Positions 32,043-44,162 of a stretch of DNA of 64,000 nucleotides are shown piece after piece. The notes under the pieces were generated by a model that saw nothing but the letters and a program-made list of their open reading frames with translations, did no database searches and had not been told where the DNA came from. Positions within the stretch are counted from its first letter, which is position 1. Each line of letters begins with the position of its first letter. This DNA is from Tuctoria greenei. Its lineage: Eukaryota > Streptophyta > Magnoliopsida > Poales > Poaceae. The stretch spans positions 109,538,279-109,602,278 of the forward strand of contig JAYESD010000008.1 of NCBI GenBank assembly GCA_036927565.1, in the 5' to 3' direction. A program made the translations under genes and the position numbers.

Positions 32043-34921
32043 TGTGACGCCCGGTTCCGAAAACTGAACCAAGCTAACGCATATGTGTGCCCAGGATGTT
32101 CATCACACATATACGAGTGCAATCACAAACGATATACAGATAATTACCACAGAACAAGATTAATTATCAAATTTATTACACAAACCATATTATCCTCGAA
32201 TACAAGCTCTAATGAATATTAATGACAAGTTCAACTAATGCAGCGAAAATAAACTAATTAAGCAACTAAGCAAACTAAGCAAAAAGGGATAGCGCAGCTC
32301 CATGCAACACCACAGGCAAAGCTGACGGTAGACACAGCCTAGAACTCCGCATTATCGCCATTAAACTCATAATTTTGACCTGCAACTATTGGGGAGGGGG
32401 GGATTGCAAGAGTGAGTACATGTCGTACTCAGCAAGTGTGGAAAGTATGACATGTGGCTGATTCAAATGATGACAATAATAATGGCTAAGTGCTGAAAAG
32501 TACAGTAAAACATTTGAAAAGCAATATATTATATGTATGTGAAGTAATCCCATCATAAACCATATAACTATAATAATATCAGTCCATAATTCACCATTAA
32601 CAATAACCATAATCAATGTCATGAACCATGATTCCATCCCATAACCATAACCATAATCATAACCATAACCATAATATCAACCATAACCATTACCAACCAT
32701 AACCATTATCAGACCATAACCATCCCAAATTCCAATTTCCCTCTAATCATGGAAGTTGTCCAGGTGCTCATAACCGGGAGCACGGCTATCATGATAGTTT
32801 TATTTAACTCTGCAGAGTTTGTACCTCTTTACCCACGTGTTCATGATTTCATCACCCTTCGGCGACTAAGAACCTCCCTTATGCCCATGACCCGTAAGTC
32901 ATATTACACACTTCCGTTGGTGTGTGGCCAAGAGATCACAAAATAGCCTTTACAAAGGGATTACTAGCCTATTCAGACCCCACTGAGGTTTCACCGGTGG
33001 CGATGCCTCCAACTGAGCACATCTTCAACCAAGGGCCCCCTCTTGAGCCATTCGGATCCCAGGGTAGTCCCACCAATCATCAACAAACCCAATCCGACTA
33101 CCCCTTCCCCGAGCATCCACAATGGTCCAAACAGCACTAGCAAAGCCCTAATTAATCAGCTACGCCGCACCCATAACTTGGCCTCGTGGTGGCACTGTAG
33201 TCCTGGCTTATTCTTGCATGAACTGGTCCTTAGATCTAAAGCAAGCAAACCACCATAACATCCAACCCATCGACATACCAGGCTTGCTTAGATCACCCAT
33301 TACCATACCACATTGACCAGTTCACGTTAACCAGAATAGGATTGATGCATAATGAAATGTGTAGTGTTGTTTGCCATCCCAATTAATTAAGCGAAGCAAA
33401 AAGGTAAAAAGTCCTTCCCGACTCTCTACCATATATTTCGGGTGACAAGGGTGGTTTAACAATTCTAGTAAACTTCCTACCATAGGATTCCCATCAAATT
33501 GACACAAGCATGCAATTTTGCAAACAAAACATTTATTTTAAAACAGGATCAATATTCTTCAAGGACACTTGCCTTGTTTCGACGGATAGGGTTGCTCAAG
33601 CGCTTCGAAATCTTGATTCTGGAAATCCTCGTACACGATCTCTTGAGCACTTCCCTCTACTCGTGATCACACATACAAGAAAACATATACAAATCAACAT
33701 GATGCACACACAATAATCAACATGCGATGATATGCATGCATGCAAAGTCAAATAATTAATTAACTACGTTTGTCTATTAATTAGATGCAACTAGTTCATA
33801 CGTGTTCATATGAGTTTACGGGGGTTTTAGGGTGGATTAATGCTGCTGAAAATAAAATTATGGTGGAACTAAAATCAATTCACGTCCATTAGATTCAATA
33901 TGGTCGCTAAAATTCGCATCGGGAACATGGCCTACCGTAGATGCGATGGCTTTGATGATCGCGGGATGGGGACAATGCGTAGACGAAGTAGATGCGCAAG
34001 GTCCTCCGGCGGCACGACGACGGCGACGCGATGGCGACGACGATCTCCGGCGAACAGTGGGGCCCTCATCTTTTCCTTCCTCTTCTTCCCCTCTTTTTTT
34101 CTTCCCTTTTTTCCCTGGGCGTAGCCCCCTGGTGCTTCTTTTCTTTTCTGTACCGGCGGTGCTGCTTTCTGGAGTCTAGGAAAAACCTACGAAGCCTCTG
34201 TCTCTTTTATAGGCGCCAGGCTAGGGCCGGCGCGGGCGAGCCGCATCGGGCAGGGCGCGTATCGCGCGAGGTTGGGCGCGGAAGCATCGGGAGCGGGCGT
34301 CGGTGCGGGAGCGAGGCGCGGGGTGGGGCCCGGGGCGAGGTGCGCGCGGCGCCGGGAATCTTGCGGCAAGCGCGCGGTCAAGCGGGCGGCTGGCGTGGGG
34401 ATCGGGCGAGCGGGGTCCAGCAGCGGGCGGGGCGCTCGGCGCGGGAGCAGGAAAATCGGGCGGCGGGGTCGGCGGGAATCGGTGCGAGGCTGGCGGGAGC
34501 CGGGAGGCGCAGGAAGGGCGCCCGCGGGAGCGGCGCGCTCAGGCGGGCGTGGCCAGCGGGCGAGAGGGGTGGGGCCGGGCGCAGGCGGCGGGGCGTGCTG
34601 CGGGGTGGGCCACGCTAACTGGGCCAGCTTGGTCTGGCCAGCGGCGGGGTTTTTCTTTTTTTTTCTTTTTTTTATATTATTATTATATATTTTATTATTT
34701 GTATTTTATTTATTTTATTTATCTTATTCATTTTATTTGTTTATTATTATATATATTTCCTTTTTCTTTACATATACAAATATTATCATTAAATATATAT
34801 TATTATATATATTCTAATTTGTTTTATTTTTACATGTTATTATTTATTTTTTTCTTTATTCTACTAATGTTAATGCATGATCTTGTATGCAATGCATGAT
34901 GCGAAAATTGAGGGTGTTACA
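32043..34921 (-). repeat. K2 5' LTR (2,879 bp)
   Basis: Near-identical to 24341-27212, with the same GC-rich block (about 33920-34650) and T/A-rich tract (34655-34890). TATA box at 34204-34213 (minus). Confidence 0.95.
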
Positions 34922-35913
34922 CTCTGTTGCCTCAAATTCAGATCCGTTTGTGTGAAAATATACTTAAGACTCTTGTGATCCGTATAAATTTCACACCTAT
35001 GTCTAAGGATATAGTGTCTCAAAATCTTCAATGCGTGTACCATGGCTGCAAGTTCTAAATCATGTGTTAGGTAATTCTGCTCATGCATCTTCAATTGCCT
35101 TGATTCATAGGCGACCACTTGACTTTCTTGCATGAGCACACATCCAAGTCCTTGTCTCGAGGCGTTGCAATATATGTAATAACTCTTGCTTACATCTGGC
35201 AGTACCAAAACTGGGGCTGTTGTCAACCTCTTCTTCAACTCCTCAAAACTATTTTTACAAGCTTGAGTCCATTGGAAAGCCTTTCCCTTCATTAGCAATT
35301 CCGTCATTGGCTTGGCTATCTTGGAAAAGTCCTTGATGAACCGGCCGTAATATCCAGCCATTCCAAGAAAACTCCTTATTTCCTTTACGTTTTGCGGTGG
35401 TTCCCACTTCAACACGTCTCTCACTTTTCCCGGGTAGACCGATACTCCTCCTCCTGAGATAATATGACTCAAAAACGACACCTCTCTCAACCAAAACTGA
35501 CACTTGTTGAACTTGCCATACAATTGATGCTCTCTCAATTTCTGCAATGTAAGCCTCAAGTGTTCCTCATGTTCCTTCTCATCCTTCGAGTAGATCATAA
35601 TGTCATCAATAAACACCACACCAAATTTAACCAAGTACTCCATGAAGACCTTATTCATGAGGTACACAAAGTACGCAGGTGCATTGGTCAATCCAAAGGA
35701 CATCATGGTGTACTTATAAGATCCATACCGCATCCTAAAAGAAGTCTTCGGTATGTCCGATGGTCTAATCCTCATTTGAAAGTATCCCGACCTCAAATCA
35801 ATCTTAGAGAAGACACAAGCACCCTTCATCTGATCAAACAAGTCTTCTATGCGTGGCAAGGTGTACATGTTCTTGATTATCAGCTCGTTGTGAGCTCGGT
35901 AATCCACACACAT
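34922..35913 (-). pseudogene. K1 pol: RT and RNase H N-terminal part
   Basis: From 35913: MCVDYRAHNELIIKNMYTLP, FSKIDLRSGYFQMRIRPSDI, MMSFGLTNAPAYFVYLM, catalytic VVFIDDIMIYSKDEKEHEEH, LSHIISGGGVSV, then RNase H with YYIYCNASRQGLGCVLMQ and YTDHKSLKYIFTQTDLNLRQ. In RNase H the first Asp (CDAS) is replaced by Asn (CNAS). The frame is cut by K2 at CTCTG and resumes at 24340. Upstream, 35914-36065 holds degraded RT start sequence with a stop and an indel. Confidence 0.9.
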
Positions 35914-36065
35914 CCTTTGGGTTCACAGCACAGGCGCTCCCCAAGGTGAAGAACTAGGGCAAATAAAACCCTTCTCTAGTTGCTCTTGAATTTGCTTCTT
36001 CAGCTCCGCTAATTCCATAGGAGGAATCCTATACGGCCTCTTAGCTATAGGTGCAGTTCAAGGTA

Positions 36066-37788
36066 TTAAATCAATAGCAAACTAATGTCTCGATCAGGTG
36101 GCATACCTGGCAACTCGTCCGGAAAAACATCCACAAATTCTCGCACCACCGGAATCTCCTCCATTGCGGCACCGTCCATATGATTCAGCTCCAACTGCTT
36201 CGGTGCGGTTTGAGATGCTTCAAATTCTACGGTGATCCCTTCCTCATTGGTCAACTTTACCGTTTTCGCGGCACACTCAATAACTCCATTGTGCTTCCTC
36301 AACCAGTCCATACCAAGTATATGGTCCAGTCCTTGAGAGTCCAAAACAATGAGGTTGGCGGAGAAGTCTACCCCGCTTATTCTAAGGCTTACTTTTGGAC
36401 ATACTATATTTGTCCTCATCTCTCCTCCGGGAGACTTAACCAATAGAGTAAACTTCATATGAGAAATAGGAAAACCATACTTGGCAACATACTTCGATGC
36501 AATGAATGAATGCGATGCTCTAGAATCAAACAAGATAGTCACGGGGTTGGAGTCGGCGAGAAACATACCAATAACCACGTCATCCGCCTGTTGAGCATCC
36601 TCTATAGAGACATGGTTCACATTGCCACGAGCAAAATTCTGCTGTCCTCGGTTCGCTTGCGGTTGTCCTCCATTGGGTCTTGGGTTTTGCCTCGACGTAT
36701 TGCTTCCTTGACCAAGGCCTGACTTAGGACATTGATGCGCAAAGTGTCCAGCTTCTCCACATGTATAGCACTTCTTAACTCCACCAGAATTATTGGGACG
36801 GACTTGATTTTGCGCATTGGCACTAGGGAAATTAGCACGGGGTGCATAAGGCATTGGAGGCCTAGGTGCTTGCATGATAGGGCGCTGCTGCACAAACTGA
36901 GCTGGGCGCGGTGCGAATCCAGGGTGATGAGTAGGCGCAAAAGAGGTTAAGTAAGGCGCATTGGGCGGCGTAAAGCGAGGGCGCACATTACTTCCTTGTT
37001 GTTGTCCTTGATATGGCGCCTTCCTCTTGTTGTCTTGCTCCATCTCATGGACCTTGTTCTCAACCACAATTGCTTTGTCCACAAGCTTCTGAAAATTGGC
37101 ATAATCACAGTTGAGTATTTGCACTTGGATTTCATTGTTCAAGCCCCTCATGAAAAGTATTGTTTCCGGCTGTCCCGGCTCACATCCTCAGGCGCATACA
37201 TTGAAAGTTGAGTGATTTTGTTGAGATATTCACCCACGCTTGATCTTCCTTGCCTTAAGTTCTCAAATTCTTTCTTCTTCAAATCATAACTTCTTCCAGT
37301 ACATAATGAGAACATAAACTCTCCTTGAATTCCGCCTAGGTAATTCTCTCTTGGTTCTCATGAGCATTGCATAAGGAATCCCAACAATCCGCAGCTGCTC
37401 CAACTAGTTGACGAGAAGTGAAAAGCACTTTCTCCCGGTCACTGCATTGGACTATAGAAAGCTTCTTCTCCACAGACTTGAGCCAATCATCAGCATCCAT
37501 AGGGTCAGCAGCTTGAGCAAAGGTCAGTGGCCTAGTCCTCATAAACTCTCCCAACCAGTTATGAGGAGGCGGGGGCGGCGGTGGAGGCATGTGAGGCTAA
37601 TTGTTGATGTTGCCAGCCTACAGCTGTCCCATTGTCTGTATCATGGTCTGCATGAGCTGTTTCTGCATAGCCAAAAGCTGCTCAATGTTGATAGCTCCAT
37701 GAGCAGGTCCTTATCCATTGTTGTTCTGGGGTGCTCCATGGTTCTCCTCCTCATCGTTAGCATCCCTTTGGCTGCGAGTCCTCAACAT
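36066..37788 (-). pseudogene. K1 gag-protease
   Basis: It starts near the ATG complement 37786-37788 (MLRTRSQRD). Several stops occur before the poly-Pro tract, then DADDWLKSVEKKLSIVQCSD (37590-37336), a shifted stretch, and a long open part 37151-36066. The latter has LVDKAIVVENKVHEMEQ, the knuckle CYTCGEAGHFAHQC and the protease region ILFDSRASHSFIA. The DSG of the protease active site is changed to DSR, so the enzyme would be dead even with the frame repaired. Otherwise colinear with K2 gag. Confidence 0.88.
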
Positions 37789-38036
37789 CTGGAAAAAATC
37801 AATAGGTAAGAATTAGAAAATGTCCCCAACTATATGCATCAAGGGATATGAAACTAGACAACTAACTAGCCTACGTGGACATGGCAATGCTAAAGCGTCC
37901 CAAAATCATCTATTAAGCACACAAGCAAACAATATATAGCAAACAACACACCAACCAAAAACACATCGATTCCTAAGTGCTCCTATGTGCTTTAAAGTGT
38001 CCATTCTATCTAGGTTGCGTCCTACGGTCAATCTGT

Positions 38037-38049
38037 GGCTCTGATACCA
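38037..38049 (-). other. K1 primer-binding site (tRNA-iMet)
   Basis: The minus strand reads TGGTATCAGAGCC, three bases from the LTR boundary at 38053. Confidence 0.88.
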
Positions 38050-38052
38050 ATC

Positions 38053-40852
38053 TGTGATGCTCGGTTCCGAAAATGAACCAAGTGAACGCATATGTGTGCC
38101 CAGGATGTTCAACACACATACACGAGTGCATTCACAAAGAGTATCTAGAAAATTACCACAGAACAAGATTAATTAACCAAATTTTATTGCACAAACCATA
38201 TCATCCTCGAATACAAGTTCTAATGAATATTAATGACAAGTTCAACTAATGCTTCAGAAATAAACTAATTAAGCAACTAAACAGCTAGGCAGCATAAGCG
38301 ATAGGGTAGCCAGCTCCAATCAACACCACAGGCAAAGCTGACGGTAGACACGACCTAGAACTCCGCATTATCGCCATTAAACTCCCAATCCTAACTTGCA
38401 ACTATTGGGGGGGGGATTGCAACAGTGAGTACATGTCGTACTCAGCAAGTGTGGAAAGTATGACATGTGATTGATTCAAATCACGAATATAATAATGGTT
38501 GAGTGCTGAAAAGTACATTAAAACATTTGAAAAGCAATATAATATATGTATATGAAATAAACCCAGCATAAACCATGTAGTTATCATAATACCAGTCCAT
38601 ATTCCATATCCATCATCATATACCAATATCCATATTCAATACCAAAATTCAATTCAGAACCATCCATAACCATAATAGCAACCATAACCATCCTGAATCC
38701 CAATTGTCCTCTAATCATGTGAGGGTCCAGGTTGCTCATAACCAGGACCACAACTATCATGATAGTTTTAGACACACTTTGCAGAGGTTGTACCGCTTTA
38801 CCCACGTGTTTGTGATTTCATCACCTTTCGATGACTATAGAATCTCAATTATGTCGTCTCACACTTCAATAGGTGTGTGGCCAAGAGATCACAAAATAGC
38901 CTTTACAAAGGGATTACTAGCCTATTTAGACCCCACTGAGGTTTCACCGGTGGCGATGCCTCCAACCGAGCACATCTTCAACCAAGGGACCCATCTTGAG
39001 CCATTCGAATCCCAGGGTAGTCCCACCAATCATCAACAAACCCAATCCTACTACCCCTTCCCCAAGCATCCTTAATGGTCCAAATAGCACTGGCAAAGCC
39101 ATAATTAATCAGCTATGCCGCACCCATACTTGGCCTCGTGGTGGCACTGTAAATCATGGATGGTCGCTCCACGAACCGGTCATTAGATCTAAAGCAAGTA
39201 AACCACCATACATACGACCCATCCACATACAAGGCTTGCATAGATCACCCATTACCATATCAGATTTAACCAGTTCATGTCAACCACAATCTCATTAATG
39301 CATAATTAAACTAAGTAGTGTAGTTGTTCTTCCATCCCAATTAATTAAGCGAAGCAAAAAGGTAAAAATCCCATCCCGACTCTCTACCATATATCCCAGG
39401 TAACATGGGTGGTTAAACAAAGCTAGTAAACTTCCTACCTATTTCCCATCAAAATTGATACAAGCATGCAGTTTTGCAAACAAAACATTTATTTCAAAAT
39501 AGGATCAATATGCTTCAAGGACACTTTCCTTTCTCTAGGGATTGATTGGAGTCAAAGAATTCAAACTCATAGTGCTGGAGATCCTCCGTGGCACTCTCTA
39601 GCGCAAATCTGTCTAATCCACACAATAAACATACAAGACAAGAAGCACAACCAAAGAGTGCACAAATATTACTCAATATGACATGATATGCATGATTGAT
39701 GCAAATGCAAGGTAGAACATGTTAATAGATTGCTTTCAATGATCACTAACTAGTTCTAATAGATTTTAACAAGTTTATACAGGTTTGGATTTGATTAGAT
39801 CTACTTCTAGAATCAATTCAACACAATTTAGTCAGCTAAATCAGACTGGTCTGTGGAAGGTCGGACTAGTCCGCACTTCGCAGAACTAGCGAACTAGGGT
39901 TTTCTAGATCGACGTGAATTTGGAGATTAGGGGTCAAATTCACGTAAGGAAAAGAAAATATAAGGTATACCAGGTGTTTAGGACTCTAATGAATCGAGAA
40001 ACTTGGAGGTAGCACTTGGAGCTTGATGATCTAGGGTTGGTGATGAACTTGGAGATGAATTGGTGATGAACAACGAAACTTGATGGAGATCTTGATCCTC
40101 TTTCGTTTCCTCCTCTTCTTCTTCTTGCTTGGGATCTCCTCCTTCCTCCTTGATGGTGGCTCTCCATGAACTAGGGTTTGGAATGGGTGGAAAAGTGGCA
40201 AATAGAGGTCAAGCAAAGGGGTGGGGTTGTTTATATAGAGGTGGAGGCTAGGGTTAGATGGAATTCGAGTTTGAGAGGAGTAGAGGCCGGTTTAGAGTCC
40301 CACATGGGATCTAAAAGAGTAAGGCACGACGTCCCTAGGCCCACTTAACGTAAAACCCAAGAAACAAGTCGTGAAACAAAAGATCAACTCGGAGTCGCAA
40401 AATATCGGACAAGTCCGAAAAGGACCGGACTAGTCCAAAGTTAGTCAGAAAGAAAACGGACAAGACTGGCCAAAAATCAGACAAGTCCGACTTTAGTCAG
40501 AGAGGAAAACATACAAGTCCGCTGGGACACCGGACTAGTCCGGACAAGTCTAGGGACTTAGCCAGTTTTCAAGGATTCTTTGAACACCAGACTAGTCCGC
40601 ATAAGATCAGACAAGTCCGAAAGTGTCCAGAAGGAAAATCGGATTAGTCCGCAGAAAAATGGACAAGTTCATTTGAAGTCAGAGAGAAATCAGACTAGTC
40701 TTCACCAAAATCGGACTAGTCCGCACTTTTCAGCATTTTAAGTGTGGTTTTGTTCTAAATCAATTTTAAAATCGTTCCTCTTTATGTGAATTAATGCTAA
40801 ACATGTATATGAACGTATGTAGGGCATGATGCATGAAAATGAGGGTGTTATA
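38053..40852 (-). repeat. K1 5' LTR (2,800 bp)
   Basis: Plus reading TGTGATGCTCGG to GGGTGTTATA (the terminal ACA has mutated to ATA). It is colinear with 19879-22663, including the palindrome cluster at 39840-40735. TATA box at 40231-40240 (minus). More differences separate these two LTRs than the K2 pair, in line with K1 being older. Confidence 0.92.
39840..40735. repeat. Palindrome cluster in K1 5' LTR
   Basis: CGGACTAGTCCG and CGGACAAGTCCG with variants (AGACTAGTCC, GGACAAGTCT), spaced like those at 21630-22540. Several copies have lost a CpG by C-to-T or G-to-A change. Confidence 0.85.
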
Positions 40853-40857
40853 AGAGA

Positions 40858-41070
40858 CCAGACTCTCACATACTCATGCATATGCAATACAACACACAGA
40901 CTCCTGTGGATGTAGGGTATTACGCTCTTGTGGCTCGAACACGTAAATTCCTCATGTTCACTCGTGTTCATCTAGCTCGTAGTTCTAGGAAATTTGCTCC
41001 TCCTAAAAAAGAACCTCCGCGGACTACATCTCAGTTGTACTGAGGGAAGTGTCCATCGCACACTTTGACA
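40858..41070 (+). repeat. D left-arm 5' LTR, second part (R/U5)
   Basis: It continues the LTR after K1: CCAGACTCTCACATACTCATG matches, in reverse complement, 45875-45900 of the right arm. It ends CACACTTTGACA at 41070. Two bases (TT) separate it from the primer site TGGCACACCAGGTAGGGGGC at 41073-41092. Confidence 0.85.
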
Positions 41071-41072
41071 TT

Positions 41073-41092
41073 TGGCACACCAGGTAGGGGGC
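41073..41092 (+). other. D left-arm primer-binding site
   Basis: TGGCACACCAGGTAGGGGGC, the same class as in T (TGGCGTGCCAGGTAGGGG). The right-arm counterpart on the minus strand is at about 45654-45675 (TGGCACTCCAGTTTAGGGGG). Confidence 0.75.
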
Positions 41093-42383
41093 ACTTTTTT
41101 GGATCGATGAGCCTCACCATGATGGTGAATCCTCAGTCCATCGGTGGCTCCTCTCCACCCTCCTGCCATGAAGGGAGCAGGGAGGATGGCGCCACTTCCC
41201 GCTCCATACCGGGCTGACCCGACAGACAGACGGTCATTGTTCCAATGGTTACTACTCTCACCGCGCGGCGGATTTCTACCGCAAATGCAACAATAACGCT
41301 GCCAGTGGGAGGTCCAAAGTGTGCAACCTGCTTAGCCTGGTCTTTCACCCCTAAGTATGCGCACCCTACCTTTCTTGCGGGTGAATACTGGGGGTCCAAA
41401 GTGTGCTGTCTGCATAGTCTGATCCTGCATCCTATATATGCGCACTCTACCTTTCTTGCGGCAGGATACTTTGGGTCTAGAGTGTGCTACCTCCTTAGCC
41501 TGATCCTACACCCTAAGTATGCACACTCTACCTTTCCAATGCTACAGGTGAGTACTGGGGGCCAAACGTCCTCCGGAAGACTGATGTCTGTGTAAGGTCA
41601 AGAGTGTGCACCTTGCTTAGCATGGTCTTGCACTCTAAGCCTGTGCCCTGGGACTCTAACCCAGCGCACTCTTCCTCCACAGCACAACAGTTTAGTATCG
41701 GGGACTGAAAGGCACATGCTTCTAGATGAAGCAAGAATCATAATTCGGATACTATCACAATGTTCATATAATTATGCTTAATATTATGGATATTGTCCCC
41801 TTTTTTGCTCTGTTACATCGTTCTGTTTGCATAGAGTTGGAGTTGTACTATCCTGCTGTAGACGGGCAACATGTAGTACCTGTGATGTGTCTAGGTATTC
41901 TTAGTAGTTTTCTCATTTGGGATCCCGTGCTTGATGAATGGCCTACTCGCTTGAAAAATCAATGTCAATGGAAGGTTTAGAGTGTGCTACCTGCTTAGCC
42001 TGGTCCTGCACCCTGAGTATGCACACTCTACTATTTCGGCGTTGTGACAAAGTAAGGGGGGTCCGGACAGCACACGTTCCTGGCCGAGGCAATAACCAGT
42101 ACCCGGATACTATCACACCAAATTACTAAGGCCCCGTAGCCCGGCTAAGGCTCGTAAGCCACAACAAAACTGAGAGCAGGAAGATTGTAACCAATGAGCA
42201 ATATTACTTTTTCTGTTGTCACTCTTTTGCAGGTCCTAGTTCAACCTTCTTCGAGCTCCACCGTCGGACCTCAAGCTCTAACAACGACACCTCCTAGGGG
42301 GCCATTGTCGACGTTCTTAGAGTTAATGATGGTGGCCCCACCTACGAGATCATCGCCTCTCCTAGGGTGGGCACGGAGGCCAC
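41093..42383 (+). other. D left-arm internal region (non-coding)
   Basis: No gag or pol. A unit of about 82 bases (CTTAGCCTGGTCNTGCACCC, then TAAGTATGCGCACTCTACCT) starts at 41331, 41413 and 41494, with single copies near 41610 and 41990. The right end (GGGCACGGAGGCCAC, about 42369-42383) is a decayed polypurine tract. Short frames here are low-complexity repeats of the unit. Related sequence occurs in T at 11600-12010. Confidence 0.75.
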
Positions 42384-43098
42384 TGTTGGTACCCTACACA
42401 CTAGATACCCCCGCATACAAGGAAGACAAGTCACTACGTCCCACCTCCCAAGAGGGGAGGTATCCAAAGGCTACCATGTGTCCGCAGCTCTGGACCTGCC
42501 TCCCTCCTAAGGGTGGCACCAGTGCTGCCACGTGTCCTACAGCTCTGGACCTGCCTCCCTACTAAGGGTGGCTCGACTGCCACCACATGTCCCGTGGTTC
42601 CGGATCTGGCTTCCCCGCCGAGGAGGGCTCCGACACCGCCACATGCTCTGCAGCTCCGAACCTTCGGGGGTCGCGTGTCCCGTAGCTCTGGACCCGCCTC
42701 CCTGCTAAGGATGGCTCCGGTGGTGCCACATGTCCTGCACCTCCGGACCTGCCTCCCTCCTAAAGGTGGCTCTAGTGCTGCCACATGTCCCGTAACTCCA
42801 GACATGTCTCCTTGCCATGGGTGGCGCCATTGCCGCCACGTGCTCCGCAGCTGACCCCCCCCCCTTGGAGGGCTCGAGTGATGTCATGTGCCCCGTGGTT
42901 CATGAAGGCGACGTGTACACTCAATACCACATTAACGTGCCTTCACGGCGGCATTAATGCATCGTGAAGACCACGCCATCAAGACACATTGCTGCGCTAT
43001 CAAGATTCGTTAACGTTCCATCAAGACCACATTAATACATTTTCAAGACCCATTAACGTGCCTTCAAGAGCACGTTAATGCGTTTTCAAAACCAGCTA
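42384..43098 (+). repeat. D left-arm 3' LTR, truncated
   Basis: It starts TGTTGGTACCCTACACACTA and matches 19017-19760 through the U3 repeat array and the ATTAATGC/GTTAATG words. It stops after AAACCAGCTAACCC, where the other LTR continues toward its TATA box. About 350 bases of R/U5 are missing, except a 7-base U5 end (TTCGACA, 43107-43113). Confidence 0.82.
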
Positions 43099-43122
43099 AC
43101 CCGTGGTTCGACATTTCTCAAA
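43099..43122. other. D centre: U5-to-U5 junction
   Basis: Sequence TTCGACATTT, CTC, AAATGTCGAA forms a perfect 10-base stem with a 3-base loop (43107-43129). Each side equals the end of the D LTR (CTTTGACA in the left arm at 41063-41070) plus the two bases TT that lie before the primer site. A second 8-base stem (CGAAGTGT/ACACTTCG) follows at 43126-43148. Confidence 0.78.
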
Positions 43123-44162
43123 TGTCGAAGTGTGCGATCGACACTTCGTTGGTACTACTAAGAAGTAGTCCATGGAAGTTCTTTTTCAAGAGGGGCAAAT
43201 TTCCTTTAACTACGAGCTAGATGAACACGGGTGAACACAAGGGGTTTACGTGGTTCTGGTCGCCGGAACGTAATACCCTACATCCACGGGAATCGATATA
43301 TTTTATTGCGTATGCATGAGTATGTTAGAGTCTGGTATCTCATGAGTGAGGGAAGGTTGGTGTGAGTGGATTTAGTCTCCCTCTATCAGTGGCTGCTTGG
43401 CATATAGCTTACGTTATGATCGGGGCCAACAGGTAGCCTCGGGTTAGCTTGTTTTGGAAATGCGTTAACATGGTCTTGAAGGCACGTTAATGGGTCTTGA
43501 TGATGTATTAACGTGGTCTTGATGACACATTAACATATCTTGATAGCGCGGTAATGTGTCTTGATGGCATGGTCTTGATGATGCATTAATGTTGTCTTCA
43601 AGGTGCGTTAATGTGGTCTTGAGTGCACATGTCGCCTTCATGAATCGCGGGGCACGTGGCAGCACTAGAGCCCTACACTAGAGAGGTCAGGTTCAAAGCT
43701 GTGGAGCATGTGGCAGCAACGGAGCCACCCTTGGCATGGAGGCAGGTCTGGAGCTATGAGACACGTGGCACACCGGAGCCACCCTTAGCAGGGAGGCAGG
43801 ACCAGAGTTGCAGGACATGCAACCCTCGAAGGTCTGGAGCTGTGGAACACGTGGTAGTGTCGGAGACACCCATGCAGGGAGCCAGGTTTGGAGCTACGAG
43901 ACATGTGGCAGCACTGGCGCCACCCTTAGCAGGAAGCCAGCTCCGACATTGCGGGACACGTGGAAACACAGAGCCATCCTTAGTAGGGAGGTAGGTACAG
44001 TACCATGGGACACGTGGTAGCACTGGAGCCACCCTTAGAAGGGAGGCAGGTCCGGAGCTGCGTAACACGTGGTAGCCTATGTGTACCTCCGCTCTTGGGA
44101 GGTGTGACCCAGCGTCTTGTCTTCCTAGTATGTGAGGGTAACCGATCTGTAGGGTATCGAAA
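43123..44162 (-). repeat. D right-arm 3' LTR (1,040 bp)
   Basis: On the minus strand it starts TTTCGATACCCTACAG, a mutated TGTCGATACCC, and ends CGATCGCACACTTCGACA. It is complete, with the U3 tandem array (43640-44090) and TATA-region remnants. The polypurine tract CTCGGGGGCCAC precedes it on the minus strand at 44163-44174. Confidence 0.86.

Larger units (their letters stand above)
24341..34921 (-). mobile_element. K2: younger Tekay/Del-type chromovirus (10.6 kb)
   Basis: Full length: LTR 32043-34921, iMet primer site, gag-pol, polypurine tract, LTR 24341-27212. The target duplication CTCTG is perfect (24336-24340 and 34922-34926), inside K1 RNase H. LTRs are near-identical by eye, so insertion is recent compared with K1. 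Only one frameshift and three in-frame stops break gag-pol. Its protein sequence is close to K1. Confidence 0.95.
19879..40852 (-). mobile_element. K1: Tekay/Del-type chromovirus, interrupted by K2
   Basis: LTRs are 38053-40852 (5') and 19879-22663 (3'). The target duplication is AGAGA at 19874-19878 and 40853-40857. Minus order: primer site for tRNA-iMet, gag, protease, RT, RNase H (cut by K2 between 34922 and 24340), integrase, chromodomain, polypurine tract. Removing K2 rejoins the RNase H frame at CTCTG. Long LTRs (about 2.8 kb), an iMet primer site and a C-terminal chromodomain define the Tekay lineage. It has many stops and frameshifts, so it is older than K2. Confidence 0.93.
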
